This document shows, piece after piece, positions 13,504-25,890 of a stretch of DNA of 64,000 nt. The DNA comes from Clavulina sp. PMI_390. Lineage: Eukaryota > Basidiomycota > Agaricomycetes > Cantharellales > Hydnaceae. The notes below the pieces were generated by a model. It was not told where the DNA came from and ran no database searches. It saw only the letters and a list, made by a program, of their open reading frames with translations. Position 1 is the stretch's first letter, and each line of letters opens with the position of its first letter. Location of the stretch: positions 620,001 to 684,000 of the forward strand of contig WIDE01000003.1 in NCBI GenBank assembly GCA_015039315.1, written 5' to 3'. Made by a program: the position numbers and the translations under genes.

Positions 13504-15508
13504 ATGCTGCTAAAGACTCTTACTCAACTATTGACGGTCGCAACTGCCGCCTTCGCCGCCCATGGTCAGTACAAACGCCGTCATGGCCACACTGAGCGCG
13601 CAAGAGGGTTTGGGATGAACATGAATGGCCTCAAGCGCCTCCAAAACACCACTCTCGCGGGCGTGAACGCTTTCCCGGCTGATGGTTTCCACGGCGTGAA
13701 CTTGGGAGCCTGGTTCGTTTTCGGTGAGCTCTCTTCTGCAGTCGGCCATGGCGAGAGAGACCTTGACTGTGGCGTCTTCATCTTTCCTCAGAGCCATACA
13801 TGGCGGTTGATGAATGGCTATCGATGGTGCGTCCGACTGTGGTTTTCGGACTTCCTTCTTACTAATCTTCTTGGCGGGCGTGGTGTTTGACAGGGCGGTG
13901 ACAACCTTTGTGGTGACTGTACCCAGTGTGTCAACGACGAGTTCCACCTGACTCAGCGTCTGGGCCAAAATGCTTCCAACACCGCATTCGCTAAACACTG
14001 GTCGACGTTTATTGATCAGACTGAGGTCGACTTGATGAAATCGTACGGGATTAATTCTGTAAGTGGTGTAACAAATTAGTCATGGTTTCTGGGGCATTTG
14101 TCACGAAAAGCTGCTCAAACCTCGAACGTGTTTTGGACATTATAAAGGTTCGCATCCCCCTCGGCTTCTGGATTATTGAGTCCACCGTCTATGCCAACGA
14201 GACTTACCCACAAGGAGGACTTGACTACTTGGTACGTAATTGCCATATTTGCTCGCTTCTCCTATCCTGATATCCAACCTTTTGTTTCTGATTTCTACAG
14301 CGTAAAGGCTGTGCCATGCTCAAGAACGCAGGAATCTCCGTCCTCCTTGATTTCCATGCTGCGCCTGGTGCGCAAACCGCATCGAACCCTTTCACCGGCC
14401 GCTGCGTTAGCAACCCCGGATTCTGGACGCAATCCAACGTGAGTTTCCTATTGGAGTCTTCCTTAGTGCCTTCAGGAAGCATCAGGCTCACCATTTTTTG
14501 CGCCACAGTTCGATCGCTTGAATCAGGCTGCCACTGAACTCGTCACTATCGTTCACAATGAGCCGGAAAACTTTGGTTCTGTCTGGGGCGTTGAAGCGCT
14601 CAACGGTTGGTCATAAACATCCGAGTTTCTATGCGTGAATTGCCGCTCTGACATGCTAGGGCATTGATTGATGTGCAGAACCTCCCACAAATGGCGCGGA
14701 AACTCCTGGGTACTATACTTATATGACTCAGTTTGTCGCTGCTGTTCGCAACGCCGAGAACTCACTAAATGTGTCTGCCTCCGAGAGGCTGGCTACTACC
14801 TTCATGGATGTTTCCTGGTATGTCTGTTCTGAACGGTGTTCGTTTCATCTTGATTTCTTACGGCCTTTGCGATCGTATACAGGCAATGGCAAAATAGTGC
14901 TGGAAATCCTGCATACATCGAGAACGGAGGGAACGCTTACGATAGTCACCTGTATTACTCCTTTGGCGCAGTGAGTCGTCCCTATCATCATCTCCAAACG
15001 TCCAAGTCCTCAAAACTCCTCTCCTCATGCCCTCAGCCATGCGATTCAATCGGTTGTGTCTCTAATACCCTCGCCTCTCATATAAGCTTTGCGTGTTCCG
15101 CTTCCAAGCTGTCGAGCAATGCGGCCGTGTACAACACACCTACCTTCCTTGGAGAGTGGTGGCTCGAACCACTCTCTGGCACATTTGATTATTTCGACCA
15201 AACCTCCGTGCGCGCGTTTGGTGACGCGCAAAAGAAGGGCTATTCTCCCGAAGGCGGAAATGGCGGTTTCGGGTGGTTCTTCTGGAGCTGGAAGATGACG
15301 AATTCAGATGCTGACGGAAGTAATCATATGAGGTCATACAAGGATGCCGTCTCTCAAGGCTGTGAGTGTGTTTTCCTCAACGGAGAAGCCTTTGATACTA
15401 CGGAACCACCACACGCTAACGCTTTATTCTGATATAGATCTCCCCTCGAATGCCTCTTCCTACTATAATGACGCCGTGTGTCGGGCGACTGCCCAGCCTC
15501 AATGCTAG
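13504..15508 (+). CDS. Secreted GH5 glucan 1,3-beta-glucosidase-like protein, copy 1
   Basis: This gene encodes a secreted glycoside hydrolase family 5 protein of the exo-beta-1,3-glucanase type, likely acting on fungal cell-wall or environmental beta-glucans. A signal peptide (MLLKTLTQLLTVATAAFAA) is followed by a basic KRR segment suited to Kex2 processing. Recognisable motifs in order are GVNLGAWFVFEPY, GINSVRIPLGFWIIES, ISVLLDFHAAPGAQTASNPF, VTIVHNEPENFGSVWGVEALNEPP (acid/base Glu in NEP), MDVSWQWQNSAGNPAY and FLGEWWLEPLSGTF (nucleophile Glu in GEW). About eight introns interrupt it, and one splits the acid/base Glu codon. Its C-terminus (CRATAQPQC) is longer than in copies 2 and 3, which stop right after NSAIC. 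Unlike copy 3 it has no intron before the YNTP segment. It is the most divergent of the three copies and lies outside the duplicated segment. Confidence 0.9.
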
Positions 15509-16749
15509 ACAGAGCTCATTGATTTCTCTGTTCTCACCCTTCGTTGCTTTCCTATTGCTGATACCGAAATATTCGCTCCTGGCGTGCATTTAATTTCTTT
15601 CTTTGGGGTTCTCAGTTCGTGCTCGCAAGATTTTCGAATGTCCTAGTCTAGATGTGGTACTGGTACCTTCTCACCTTGCTGGATTGACGATAATACATTC
15701 ATTTCGATTGCCGGGGGCTCTTCAGCCACAGATTCGTTAGATATTGTTGAGATCAAATATCCGTGTTAGTCCAACAAAACTTGAGGGTGCCGAAGGAGTG
15801 GTCGAAAACGGGCCAGGCTGGTGTAACAACGTCACGGTGACGACTCCCACGGTTCAAGACTGGTCTTCTGGCCTTTGCAAGCTGCCTCGCTCTGGTTCAT
15901 TCCTCCTGTTATCACCTACCAGCCCGGCTTCTCCTTACCGTATCATAGTCAAAATATTCAATTGCCGTGTCTATCACTGAAGAATTACCCGCAACTGGGA
16001 TCGGGCTAGGTCAACTGAACTCTCCAAAACACAAACTCTCCGCAGCTTCGAATCCTCCCAAACAGTTACCGTGGAGTGCATTTCTTCCCTGAATTGAATG
16101 GATAGACTCTTCATCGTCTTCCCGCTCTGGGATTGAGCGCGTAATGTTCCAGCATCCTCGTGCTACTCCCAGCAGCTTCCATCTGTAATTACTGGAATAA
16201 TCGATTTGCCGCTAGGAAGCCAGGATTCTCCAACGCGTACCGTCTTCATCAATGGCCCTGGATATCAAGCCCCTTAGTGTTCCTAATTGTGCAGCACGCG
16301 GTTGATTGTCAATTGGAAATTGATCATACCGCCGACGTCCAAGATCGTCGCTAGACCCATCAATCTCCTGACCTAGAAGCTAACTACCTAGGTGGAGCAA
16401 AGCCGCCCGCAAAACAAGCAACATATTTGCTCCATGTGGACTGCTAATCCAGCGTGTGACGCATCGAGGCTACCCCAAATTTGATCAATACCAACTATTG
16501 ATGAAACACTCTGATGACTCCCTCGATGCCGACATGTGCCTCGGTCCTCGATACCACTTCCCTCATCTCCACCTCGCGTCATGCGTCGGAGGTCAAACCG
16601 ATCAGGCGCTCCACCCACATCTCTAGTATAAAAGCGATACCTCCCCGTTATGCCAAGAGCCAAGCTTCACTATCCCTTATAGCTCGGTTCGTATTCGACC
16701 TCATCACTGCGTTACTGACAACCCTAACCGTTTTTATCCAGGCTTTATC
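15509..16749 (+). promoter_or_regulatory. Intergenic region with TATA box for the secreted beta-rich protein
   Basis: The 1,241 bases between GH5 copy 1 and the next gene contain the 3' end of copy 1 and, at 16627-16634, a TATAAAAG box 116 bases before the ATG at 16750. I saw no complete gene or clear repeat in the rest. Confidence 0.5.
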
Positions 16750-17909
16750 ATGGTTGCCTCGTCCATTCTCCGTGCCTCCTTCGTCGTCTTGGGCCTTCTG
16801 GCTCCTGCCCTTGCGGCTCCTGGTGCTCAAAGTGTCCTGACTCCTTACGGTCAACGCCCAAGCGCGAACGTCCACGCTGTTCCAGAGGGTGCGCTCGCTT
16901 TACCCTTCTTGCACCCGATATTTCCCAGCTCTCGCTGACGTTGACTGACGGTTGGACTTGATTCGCTTTTAGGTGGTGAGGTCCGCCACGTTGGGGACGA
17001 GGTTCACCTTGTCGATGCCACTGGAAACGTGCTTCACGTTGCCCAGAACGACGGGACCAAGGTCCGCGCGCAGCCTACACCCGCCTCTGATGCCGCGGAG
17101 GCTCTTGCTACTGGTTGGATTGCTTATGCCTCATGTGAGCACTTATTTCCATACACTATGTGATCTTGAATTGGTTCACAAGCTAACGATTCGTCGCATC
17201 TCGATTGGTCCCCCTTCCCTTTTTTTCTCTGTTCCTCCTTCGTATCACCCCGTATTGCTGGCCAACATAGGGTCCAACACTGGCTCATCCCCCATCAGCT
17301 CGTTCACAACGACCTGGAAGGTGCCTGCCATCCCCGCCAAGGATGATGGCCAGACCCTCTTCACGTTCAACTCCATCGAGCCTGCCTCTGGAAACGCCAT
17401 CCTTCAACCAGTGCTCCAGTACGGTCCTTCCGCTGCTGGTGGAGGCAAGTATTACGCTGTTGCATCTTGGTACCTTGTTGGTAGCAACGTGAGCCTCTGC
17501 CGTTTCCGTCTCATATCTCAGTTACTCATCCACTTGCGCTATGTAGACCTACTACACTACCCCCGTTAAGGTCGCCGTTGGTGATACCCTCGACGGAAAA
17601 ATCACGCTCACCAGCTCCTCTGGCTCGTCGTACAACTACAACAGCGTCTTCACCAACATCAGCGGAACCTCCCTCGCGGCCAAGGGGTCTGCTGAGCTCA
17701 CTTGGGCGACCGAGACTCTCGAGGTCTACAGCATCGCCAGCACGAGTGACTTCCCCACCGGCTCGACCGTCTTCTCCAGCATCAACTTGAAGACCAAGGC
17801 TGGCACCCCTAGCGTCACATGGAGCGCCAAGAGCTCGAGCGCAGATGGTGTTACCACCACCGTCAACACTCAGGGTGCGACGAACGCCAAGATCACTATC
17901 AAATACTAG
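16750..17909 (+). CDS. Secreted beta-rich protein, concanavalin A-like fold suspected
   Basis: Four exons (16750-16888, 16973-17134, 17271-17488, 17547-17909) join in frame to give 293 residues. The N-terminus is a clear signal peptide ending near ALAAPGA. A propeptide-like stretch follows, then a domain of alternating short hydrophobic strands with features such as TTTWKVPAIP, LFTFNSIEP, AILQPVLQYG and YYAVASWYLVG. This strand and motif spacing resembles secreted fungal proteins with a lectin/glucanase-like (concanavalin A) sandwich, including the glutamic-peptidase (G1) superfamily, but I cannot identify a catalytic pair with confidence. There are no cysteines in the mature domain, and the C-terminal half is rich in serine, threonine and valine. 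Its position between two secreted GH5 genes and its own TATA box suggest a strongly expressed extracellular protein. The gene call is firm; the function is open. Confidence 0.85.
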
Positions 17910-19441
17910 GCAGCTGGCATCACGGAGCCCAATACAAGGAGCCAGACCTTTTCATCCATTTTATCTAGTGTATCTGTGTACATTATGATTAAGGGAATGT
18001 GAATAGGTATCAGGAGATTACTTGGTAGATGGGGACTTGAATGTTTGACGCCTGCCGCTTGACCAGCTGTCAGATTCGAGCTGGCGAGACGTGTATTTGC
18101 CTCAATGCGACGAGATACTGAGTTCCACAGCAACTGCCGACTTGGCTTGAAGTGTTGAAGAGTGTTCAGAGGATGACTCTCCAATAATGTGACTAGATCT
18201 CCTTATGAAGTTTGCACGCCCTCGCTACTATAGCTGACGCAGTTTCTCAAAAGCCTCTTCATTCAATTGGTGCTGGAGGTGAAAAGGTATGTCGATAGTC
18301 TGGTGTTGGGCGCTTGCCGCCGCCACTGAGAGACTCGTGATGCATAACTTGAAATGAGCGCTCACTCGTGGTCATAAACTCATGGCAAGATGATTCTGCA
18401 AAAATCCCTCAAATTTTTCATCTTTGAGCTGGAGCCCATCTTACTATCCTGGAAAGACTTCGCCCTTGACCTCGTGCTGCCGTGGGGATTCCCTGATGAC
18501 GGAAGGACCGGCCAGCCTGAGTTGGTTTCCATTCGGTGTATATTCCAGTCGTCACTGAGAAGGGAGCGCAATACCACGCTCGAGAGGTCCGTTCATGCTC
18601 TGCCAGGTCCCTCAATATATGTTTCTATGGTCAATGATCAAACATCAATACTAAGCTAGTATAATGAGAGCCAGGCTTGCCAGCGAGAGCATTTATCGGG
18701 CTAGCCACAGCCGCTATTGCTCATACCCTGCGTCCTCTTCCGCATGTATCGCGTCGGACCTCTCGCCGTGGATTTGCCTTTGCAAGGGAGGTTGACGATA
18801 AACCCATAAACACGAGTTACCAACTCCTGCCACCTTTTGAGTCACCCCCGTAAACTCTGAATCAGGACAGGGCTCAAAAGTCTTGAGCCCCCTATAAATC
18901 CACTGGCTCTCTGTTGCTGAGGCCGCTACAACGTCTATGGTCTTTCTGTCGATCCGTCTTGGAATGGCACTCCTCCTGAGTCATAGCATTAAGGCCGGGG
19001 GAACAATTTACCATATCTTCGTTCGGGTAGGGACTATAGGTTGTAGTAGTGATCATCCCCCTCGCAACAAATTGGATCAGTGTCTTGGCACTCCGGCGGC
19101 GGCGCCAGAGTAATGATTTGACATGGAATTGAGTATGAATCAGCGGAACCTTGTGGTGCTAATACATTGACCTCGATTGTCAGTGGCCGAGACTTGAGGA
19201 TTCTCCTTGACCTTGAAGGATTGAGCATCCACTCCGGCCGATCATGTTTGCCAAGCTGATGTTGCCTGTCCGCTTATAAGGTCCAAACCCCTCTCTTCCT
19301 CACTTTCCCCCCAAGACCTTTCAGCATCATATAGCCTCGAACGGGCTCCCACTTTCATTGTGTTCCTCGTCACTCTCTTGAGAACTATTTAGCGCTCTTT
19401 ACATCCTCTTCCTACTCCTTTGCCTAACCTCTTCACCAAGT
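17910..19441 (+). promoter_or_regulatory. Upstream region of GH5 copy 2, duplicated before copy 3
   Basis: No gene is seen. From about 18300 to the ATG this region is clearly related to 22620-23743. Shared landmarks are a tgcaaaaatcc/aaatttttcat block, a ctgatgacggaagga block, a cattaagg-ccggg block, a ggcggcggcgcca block and CTCCGGCCGATCAT followed by a TATAAG/TATAAA box (19275-19280 here). These conserved blocks are the best candidates for regulatory elements common to copies 2 and 3. Confidence 0.55.
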
Positions 19442-21540
19442 ATGCTCCTTAGCACCCTTGCCCAGATATTGACCGTGTCTACCGCCGCTCTTGCTGCCCA
19501 TGGGAATCAAAAACGTCGTCACGGTCATGGACACCGTAGCTTGGGTATGAACATGGGTGGTCTCCAAAGGTTGAGGAATACCACCCTCGTTGATCGCGAT
19601 CTGTTCCCTACCAGCGGCATCCATGGCGTAAACTTGGGCTCCTGGTTCGTTTTCGGTACGGAAGATATATTCTTGTATCCTATTACCGTGGTGGGCACAA
19701 CTGACATGTCTCTCGTTCCCAAGAGCCGTACATGGCTGTGAATGAATGGACCTCCATGGTATGAGTAATCCTGGCTCGTATCCCAACCACGGCCTCATAA
19801 CATCTTCCTGATAGGGTGGTGATGGCCTCTGTAACGACTGCACGCAGTGCGTCAACGACGAATATCGACTCACTGCTCGTCTTGGCCAGAGTGCTGCAAA
19901 CACTGCATTCGCCAAGCATTGGTCGACTTTCATCACCCAGAGCGACGCCAACCAGATGGTGTCCTACGGCATCAACTCTGTGAGCTGTTCCATCCAATCT
20001 TCTTGTCACTGCTGCCTAAATAGGGTCCCAAACGCCATATAGGTGCGCATCCCTATCGGCTTCTGGATCATTGAATCGACTGTCAATTCTGGCGAGACCT
20101 ATCCTCAAGGTGGCCTAGCGTACCTGGTAGGATCTATCATAAGATATATGTCACGCTATGGATTACGACTCATATTATTCCCCATTTGCAGCGCAAAGGT
20201 TGTGCGATGCTGAAGGCGGCTGGTATCTCCGTTCTTCTTGATTTCCACGCCGCTCCTGGTGCCCAGACCGCTTCCAACCCTTTCACTGGACATTGCGTTA
20301 GCACTCCTGGCTTCTGGACCCAGGCAAATGTGAGTCTAAGATGCCATGGCTTCCCTATTGCCGCGTTCTAATCTACCTACCTTGGGATTTAAAGTTCAAT
20401 CGCCTGAACGCCGCCGTTTCCGCCCTAGTCACCATCGTTCATAATGAGCCCCAGAACTTTGGCTCGGTCTGGGGTATCGAGGCTCTCAATGGTAAGGACT
20501 TTGCACCTAGAGTCCATTGTTGACGGTTGATGTTTCCGTTTCTCAGAGCCACCCACTGATGGTTCACAGACCCCGGGTTACTACACATTCATGACCCAAT
20601 TTGTTGCCGCCGTTCGTAATGCCGAGAGTGCCCTTGGTATTTCGTCTGCCAACCAACTTTCGACCACTTTCATGGATGTTTCCTGGTAAGACGTCTCCAG
20701 TCACATCAAGTCACACTCGTGGCTGACGCGATGGTTCAGGCAATGGCAAAACAACGCAGGAAACCCGGCCTACATCGCCAATGGAGGAAATGCTTACGAT
20801 TCCCACTTGTACTACTCGTTCGGCGCGGTAAGCTCAGAACATGTTCTTGTCTGACGCGACTGAACCAATCATCCACTTCTAGCCTTGCGGTCCTAACGGC
20901 TGCGTCTCTGCAACGCTTGCCTCGCATGTGAGCTTTGCATGTTCCGCAGGTGGTGGGCGCGCACAGTCAGATGCATCGCAGTACAACACTCCTTCCTTCC
21001 TTGGAGAGTGGTGGCTTGAGCCTCTGTCCGGAACTTTCAGTTACACTGACCAAGCATCTGTGCGCGCATTTGGCGACGCCCAAAAGCGAGGATACTCGCC
21101 AGAGGGAGGGAACGGCGGCCATGGGTGGTATTTCTGGAGCTGGAAAATGACCAACTCTGATTCGGATGGAAGCAACCATATGCGTTCTTACAAGGATGCT
21201 GTTTCCCAGGGCTGTGAGTATCTTCGCCATGAACCTTTGCGTCCTCTTCTGGCTGAATTAATAAATTTCCTTCTCTAGATCTCCCTTCCACCGCCTCTTC
21301 TTATTACAACAGCGCCATTTGTGGTTGATACGATTGACCGCCAAATCCTCTCCCGCTCTTGTAAGGCGTTGTCCAATTGCTTCTCTGCTATATATTTCTC
21401 TTTGGGAACACTGGAAATGTATTTAATTGCTCTTTGTATGGTAACTACATTGCCGTCCCCTTGTCTATCTATATATCCACTTACTGTTGTATGCCCCCTA
21501 TGTGAGCAATGTTCGGCCCCAGGTTACCGCCATGATCGTG
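18300..21540 (+). repeat. Tandem segmental duplication, unit A (contains GH5 copy 2)
   Basis: This unit pairs with 22620-25890. Homology covers about 1.1 kb of upstream DNA, the whole gene and about 200 bases after the stop (shared acactggaaa/atactggaaa and ccctatgtgagcaat blocks). The edges are estimated by eye. Confidence 0.7.
19442..21328 (+). CDS. Secreted GH5 glucan 1,3-beta-glucosidase-like protein, copy 2
   Basis: This is a paralogue of the genes at 13504 and 23744 with the same order of motifs: signal peptide (MLLSTLAQILTVSTAALAA), Kex2-like KRR, GVNLGSWFVFEPY, GINSVRIPIGFWIIES, LLDFHAAPGAQTASNPF, VTIVHNEPQNFGSVWGIEALNEPP, MDVSWQWQNNAGNPAY and FLGEWWLEPLSGTF. Both catalytic glutamates (NEP and GEW) are present and the acid/base Glu codon is again split by an intron (G/AG). 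Tryptophan-rich GWYFWSWKMTNSDSDGSNHM near the C-terminus is shared by all copies. It ends NSAICG-stop. It has no intron just before YNTPSF, where copy 3 has one. A signal peptide and a TATA-like promoter support secretion and regulated expression, possibly in wall remodelling. Confidence 0.92.
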
Positions 21541-23743
21541 AGTATCAGGATTGCTGCAACATTGTGGACGAAAAACCCATGGATAACAAGATATAATCTA
21601 TGATTACTATCTATGAAATTATGAGCAAGCAGCTTCCTTACTATGTATATTCTACAACAAAAATATCGCCCCTGAAGACCCCTCGTCATCTTCAGGTGCG
21701 CTGAGACATAATTCTAGCCCAGCTTTTTCACATGCCCTCTGGCCAATAGCTATTTCACCTCGGGTTCAAAATTGAGATGGATATTATATATACTTACTTA
21801 TGCGGACCAGCTAAGAAGCTCCTTGCTTACGATGCCTTTCCCATTCCCTCGCATTTACACAAGTCTATTATTAGGCCTGAGCATGAGACCCGCGCGTTAG
21901 TCTTTCGTTGGGATCGGAATTGATGCTCAGAGCACAAGGAAGAGATCATAAAACAGCACTCCAATATGATTAGTAGCTATATCACTGGCGATAGGTTGTG
22001 GAACGAACCTGAATAGCTACAGGTGCAATAGAGTCGGCCATCCTCCACCAGATTTCCGAGTTCGATCCATGGTCCACAGTACGAAGTGGGCATTGATCCA
22101 TGTATCTTCTCATGCGATTGATAACGTATCGGCAGTGATATATCAATGATGGGACAGAGCGAGAGCACAGGTACCGTTGGTTTGGCTGAGCCCTAAACAA
22201 GTATTTAGGCCCCCTTGTCCCCATTTATCCGGTCTAATGTCTGCAATCGGTGTTGGGAGATCCGTTAGGGTCGGGAGGAGCTTCGAAATCGAACGGTACA
22301 TGGAGGCTAGCGGTGTGTCGCTATACCAGTGAGCGGTTCGAAATGATGAAAGGTGAGGCTTGTGTTGATGACAGGGTGATCTTGCTCTAAGTGCACTATT
22401 TGACTTATGCTGAGGTCTCGGTATGCCTTCATCAGCGAAGAAAGCGAAGACGGCGGTGGTCAGACTCGGATCACCGGCGAGTTTAAATTTCCTTTGTGAA
22501 AATCGACTGCTCTCTCTGCTATGCTACTAGCTGGAGCTGTATATCCAAATCGTCATTGTTTCGATCTGGAGCACTATCGAGATTCAACTACGGCATTTTC
22601 TGAGAAAAGTGCACGCATGATCGGGATTCGGGCGCTCGCCGCCGCTACCATAGCATGACCAAGTGCTCGCTCAGCGACATCAACCTAATTATCTCAAGAC
22701 AATTATGCAAAAATCCCGCAAATTTTTCATTTTTGTGCCCAGTACACGACGTGCTATTTTGGGAGCACTTCTCCGAACCCATGCTTTGTGGTGATTTGCA
22801 CTGATGACGGAAGGAATGACCAGGCTGACTAGTCTTTCATTCGGTTGACATTCTTGTCTTCACTAGGAAGAGACCGCAATACTACGCCCAAGATGCCCGT
22901 TCATGCTTTGCCAGGTCCCTCAATAATTGTTGATATGGTCAATTATCAAACCTCAATCTAAAGCTATCACGAGCGTAGGGCTCGTTAGCCATAGCATTTA
23001 ACGGGATAACTACAGCCGCCATTGCTCTTGCCCTGGGTCCTGCTCCCGTAGGAATCGCTTCGGATCTCTCGCCGCAGTAGCAATGGACTAGGGTCGAGAA
23101 CCTATTGACACGAGTTACCAAGCCCCGAACATGTCACCGGTTTCGGAGTCACCCTAATCAGCATAAATAAGTACCGCTAGTGAGAATATCACTCCGTCTA
23201 TGGTTGCTTAGTGCCCAGGTTGCTACGTTGACTGGGGCGTTTCTCTCGATTTATCCACGAAAGACGCTCCTCCTGAGTCATAACATTAAGGTCGGGAGAA
23301 CATTCTACCATATCTCCTTCGGGTAGGGACCGCAGCTTAAAGTGCTGATCATCCCCTTCGCAACAATTTGGATCAGTATCTTGGTTGGCACCCGGGCGGC
23401 GGCGCCATGTTAATAATATTGATCTTGATTCGAGTATGAATTAGCGAATCCTTGTGGTGCTTATACCTTGGCTTCGAATGCCAGAAACCGAGGCTTGAGG
23501 TATCACATTGACATGGGGGTTGGGCGTCCGCTCCGGCCGATCATAGTCACCAGCCAATATAGCCTACCTACTTATAAAGTCTTACCCTCCCCCTCTAACC
23601 TTTCCCCCCTAGACCTTCAGCGTCGTGAAATCCCTCTTCCCCAGTCCTCATCGGACTCCCACTCTCACTTTGTCCCTGGCCACTCTTTTTCATAACAACG
23701 TTCCTTGCCTCTCCCAAACACTCTTTCATCCTAAATTAGGAAA
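21329..23743 (+). promoter_or_regulatory. Intergenic region between GH5 copies 2 and 3
   Basis: This 2.4 kb stretch has no recognisable gene. The first ~200 bases match the 3' flank of copy 3. The part from about 22620 on matches the upstream region of copy 2 and includes CTCCGGCCGATCAT (about 23531) and a TATAAA box (23573-23578) some 165 bases before the ATG. The middle (21700-22600) is single copy as far as I can see, AT-rich, and may contain decayed sequence. Confidence 0.5.
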
Positions 23744-25890
23744 ATGCTCTTTAGCACCCTCGCCCAGGTATTGACCGTAGCTACGGCCGCCTTCGCTGCC
23801 CATGGTAATCACAAACGCCGTCATGGCCATGGGACACGAAGTGTGGGGATGAACATGAATGGCCTCCAGCGTCTGAAGAACACCACTCTCGTTAATCGCG
23901 ACCTCTTCCCTACAAACGGGATCCATGGCGTGAATTTGGGTGCTTGGTTTGTTTTTGGTAAGCACCTTTGTGATAATTTTATTATTATGACGTGGAAATA
24001 GATTGAAACCTCTCCCGTTCTTCAGAGCCATACATGGCAGTTGATGAATGGACCTCCATGGTGCGAGGATCTCGGAGTAGTATGTGTAAAATAATGGACT
24101 CATAGTTTCCCCTCCATAGGGTGGCGATGGTCTCTGCAGTGACTGCACTCAGTGCGTCAATGACGAATATCAGCTCACTGCCCGACTTGGACAGAGTGCT
24201 GCGAACACCGCGTTCGCCAAGCATTGGTCAACTTTCATCACTCAGAGCGACGTCGACCTAATGGTGTCCTACGGAATTAACTCAGTGAATCACTTATGTT
24301 TCTTTTTGAAGTAAATCGCTGAACTGACCTGACAAACGCTAAATAGGTGCGCATCCCGATTGGCTTTTGGATCATTGAATCGACCGTCAATGCGGGCGAA
24401 ACTTACCCTCAGGGTGGCCTCGCGTATCTAGTGAGATTATTTCGATGCGGGAAATACCTCTTGGAACTCATGATTTTACTTTATTTTAGCGCTCAGGCTG
24501 CGCCATGCTGAAGAATGCTGGCATCTCTGTTCTGCTCGATTTCCACGCTGCCCCTGGCGCCCAGACAGCTTCCAACCCCTTCACTGGACACTGTGTTAGC
24601 ACCCCCGGCTTCTGGACTCAGTCTAATGTGAGTGAAAAGCGTGATATTCTATTGTTTGCTGCATTTCCTTAAATTTTGGCACCACAGTTTGATCGTATGA
24701 ACGCCGCCGTGTCTGCTTTGGTCACCATCGTTCATAACGAGCCTCAAAACTTCGGCTCAGTGTGGGGTATTGAGGCACTCAATGGTAAAGAGTTTTCATC
24801 TATGTTTTATATTGGTGGCTGAGATGTTTGTTCTTCAGAGCCACCCACCGATGGTTCCCAGACTCCCGGGTATTACACATACATGACCCAATTCGTTGCC
24901 GCCGTTCGTAATGCGGAGAGTGCTCTTGGAATTTCTTCCGCTAATCAGCTTTCAGCCACTTTCATGGACGTTTCCTGGTGAGAGTGCTCTGCCCACGTAA
25001 GGCTACACTTGCGACTGATAATCTGTTTGAGGCAATGGGAAAACAATGCTGGAAATCCAGCTTATACTGAGAATGGAGGAAATGCGTACGATTCGCACTT
25101 GTACTACTCTTTCGGCGCGGTGAGTGGCGTGTATCCCTGTTTGACATTGTTGGAGGCTGAATCCACACGGCTCTTAGCCTTGCGGTTCTACTGGCTGCGT
25201 CACTGATACCCTCGCCTCGCATGTGAGCTTTGCCTGTGAAGCAGGAGGGGGTCGTGCAGAATCGGATGCCGTGAGTCCATGAATCAATCCGCCTCAAATC
25301 ATTACTTACATGGGCCGCGTTCTACAGCAACAATACAACACCCCTTCCTTCCTTGGAGAGTGGTGGCTTGAACCACTCTCTGGGACATTTGGATATTTCG
25401 ATCAAGCTTCTGTTCGTGCGTTTGGCGACGCTCAAAAGCGAGGATACTCGCCAGAGGGAGGAAACGGAGGCTATGGGTGGTACTTCTGGAGCTGGAAAAT
25501 GACGAATTCAGACGCAGACGGAAGCAACCATATGAGGTCGTACAAGGATGCTGTTTCTCAAGGCTGTGAGTGTTTCTATTCCAAATATGTCCGCTTCGCT
25601 CCAGCTAAACCATTACAAACTTTGTTCTATAGATCTTCCTTCCCCCGCCTCCTCCTATTATAACAGTGCTATTTGTAGTTGATGGATTAGACCTGAGCCA
25701 TCCTTTGTGCATACAGAACATCAATCAACTATTTCTGTGCTGTCTCCCTCTCTCTAGGAGATACTGGAAACGTATGTACTTGTTCACAATGTCGTGACTA
25801 CATTGTTATCTCTTATCTATATATAACCACTCATTGTTGTATGTTCCCTATGTGAGCAATATTCTGTCCCAGCTTCCTACCAGAACGGTA
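22620..25890 (+). repeat. Tandem segmental duplication, unit B (contains GH5 copy 3)
   Basis: Partner of the unit at 18300-21540, with start-to-start spacing of the two genes of 4,302 bases. Promoter blocks, exons, intron positions and 3' flank correspond; introns and flanks are clearly more diverged than exons. Edges are estimated by eye. Confidence 0.7.
23744..25682 (+). CDS. Secreted GH5 glucan 1,3-beta-glucosidase-like protein, copy 3
   Basis: This is the closest relative of the gene at 19442. It has a signal peptide (MLFSTLAQVLTVATAAFAA), a KRR processing site, GVNLGAWFVFEPY, RIPIGFWIIESTVNAGE, LLDFHAAPGAQTASNPF, GSVWGIEALNEPP with its Glu codon split by an intron, MDVSWQWENNAGNPAY, FLGEWWLEPLSGTF and the tryptophan-rich C-terminal block, and it ends NSAICS-stop. 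It has one intron the other two copies lack: 25271-25327 (57 bases, GTGAGT...CAG) between ESDA and QQYNTP. Without splicing, that segment would hit an in-frame TGA, so the intron is required. Catalytic residues are intact, so it should be active and secreted. Confidence 0.92.

Noticed and set aside
15744..15980. A 78-codon open frame between GH5 copy 1 and the next gene
   Set aside because: It has no start context, motif or splice partner and overlaps an intergenic region with mixed base composition.
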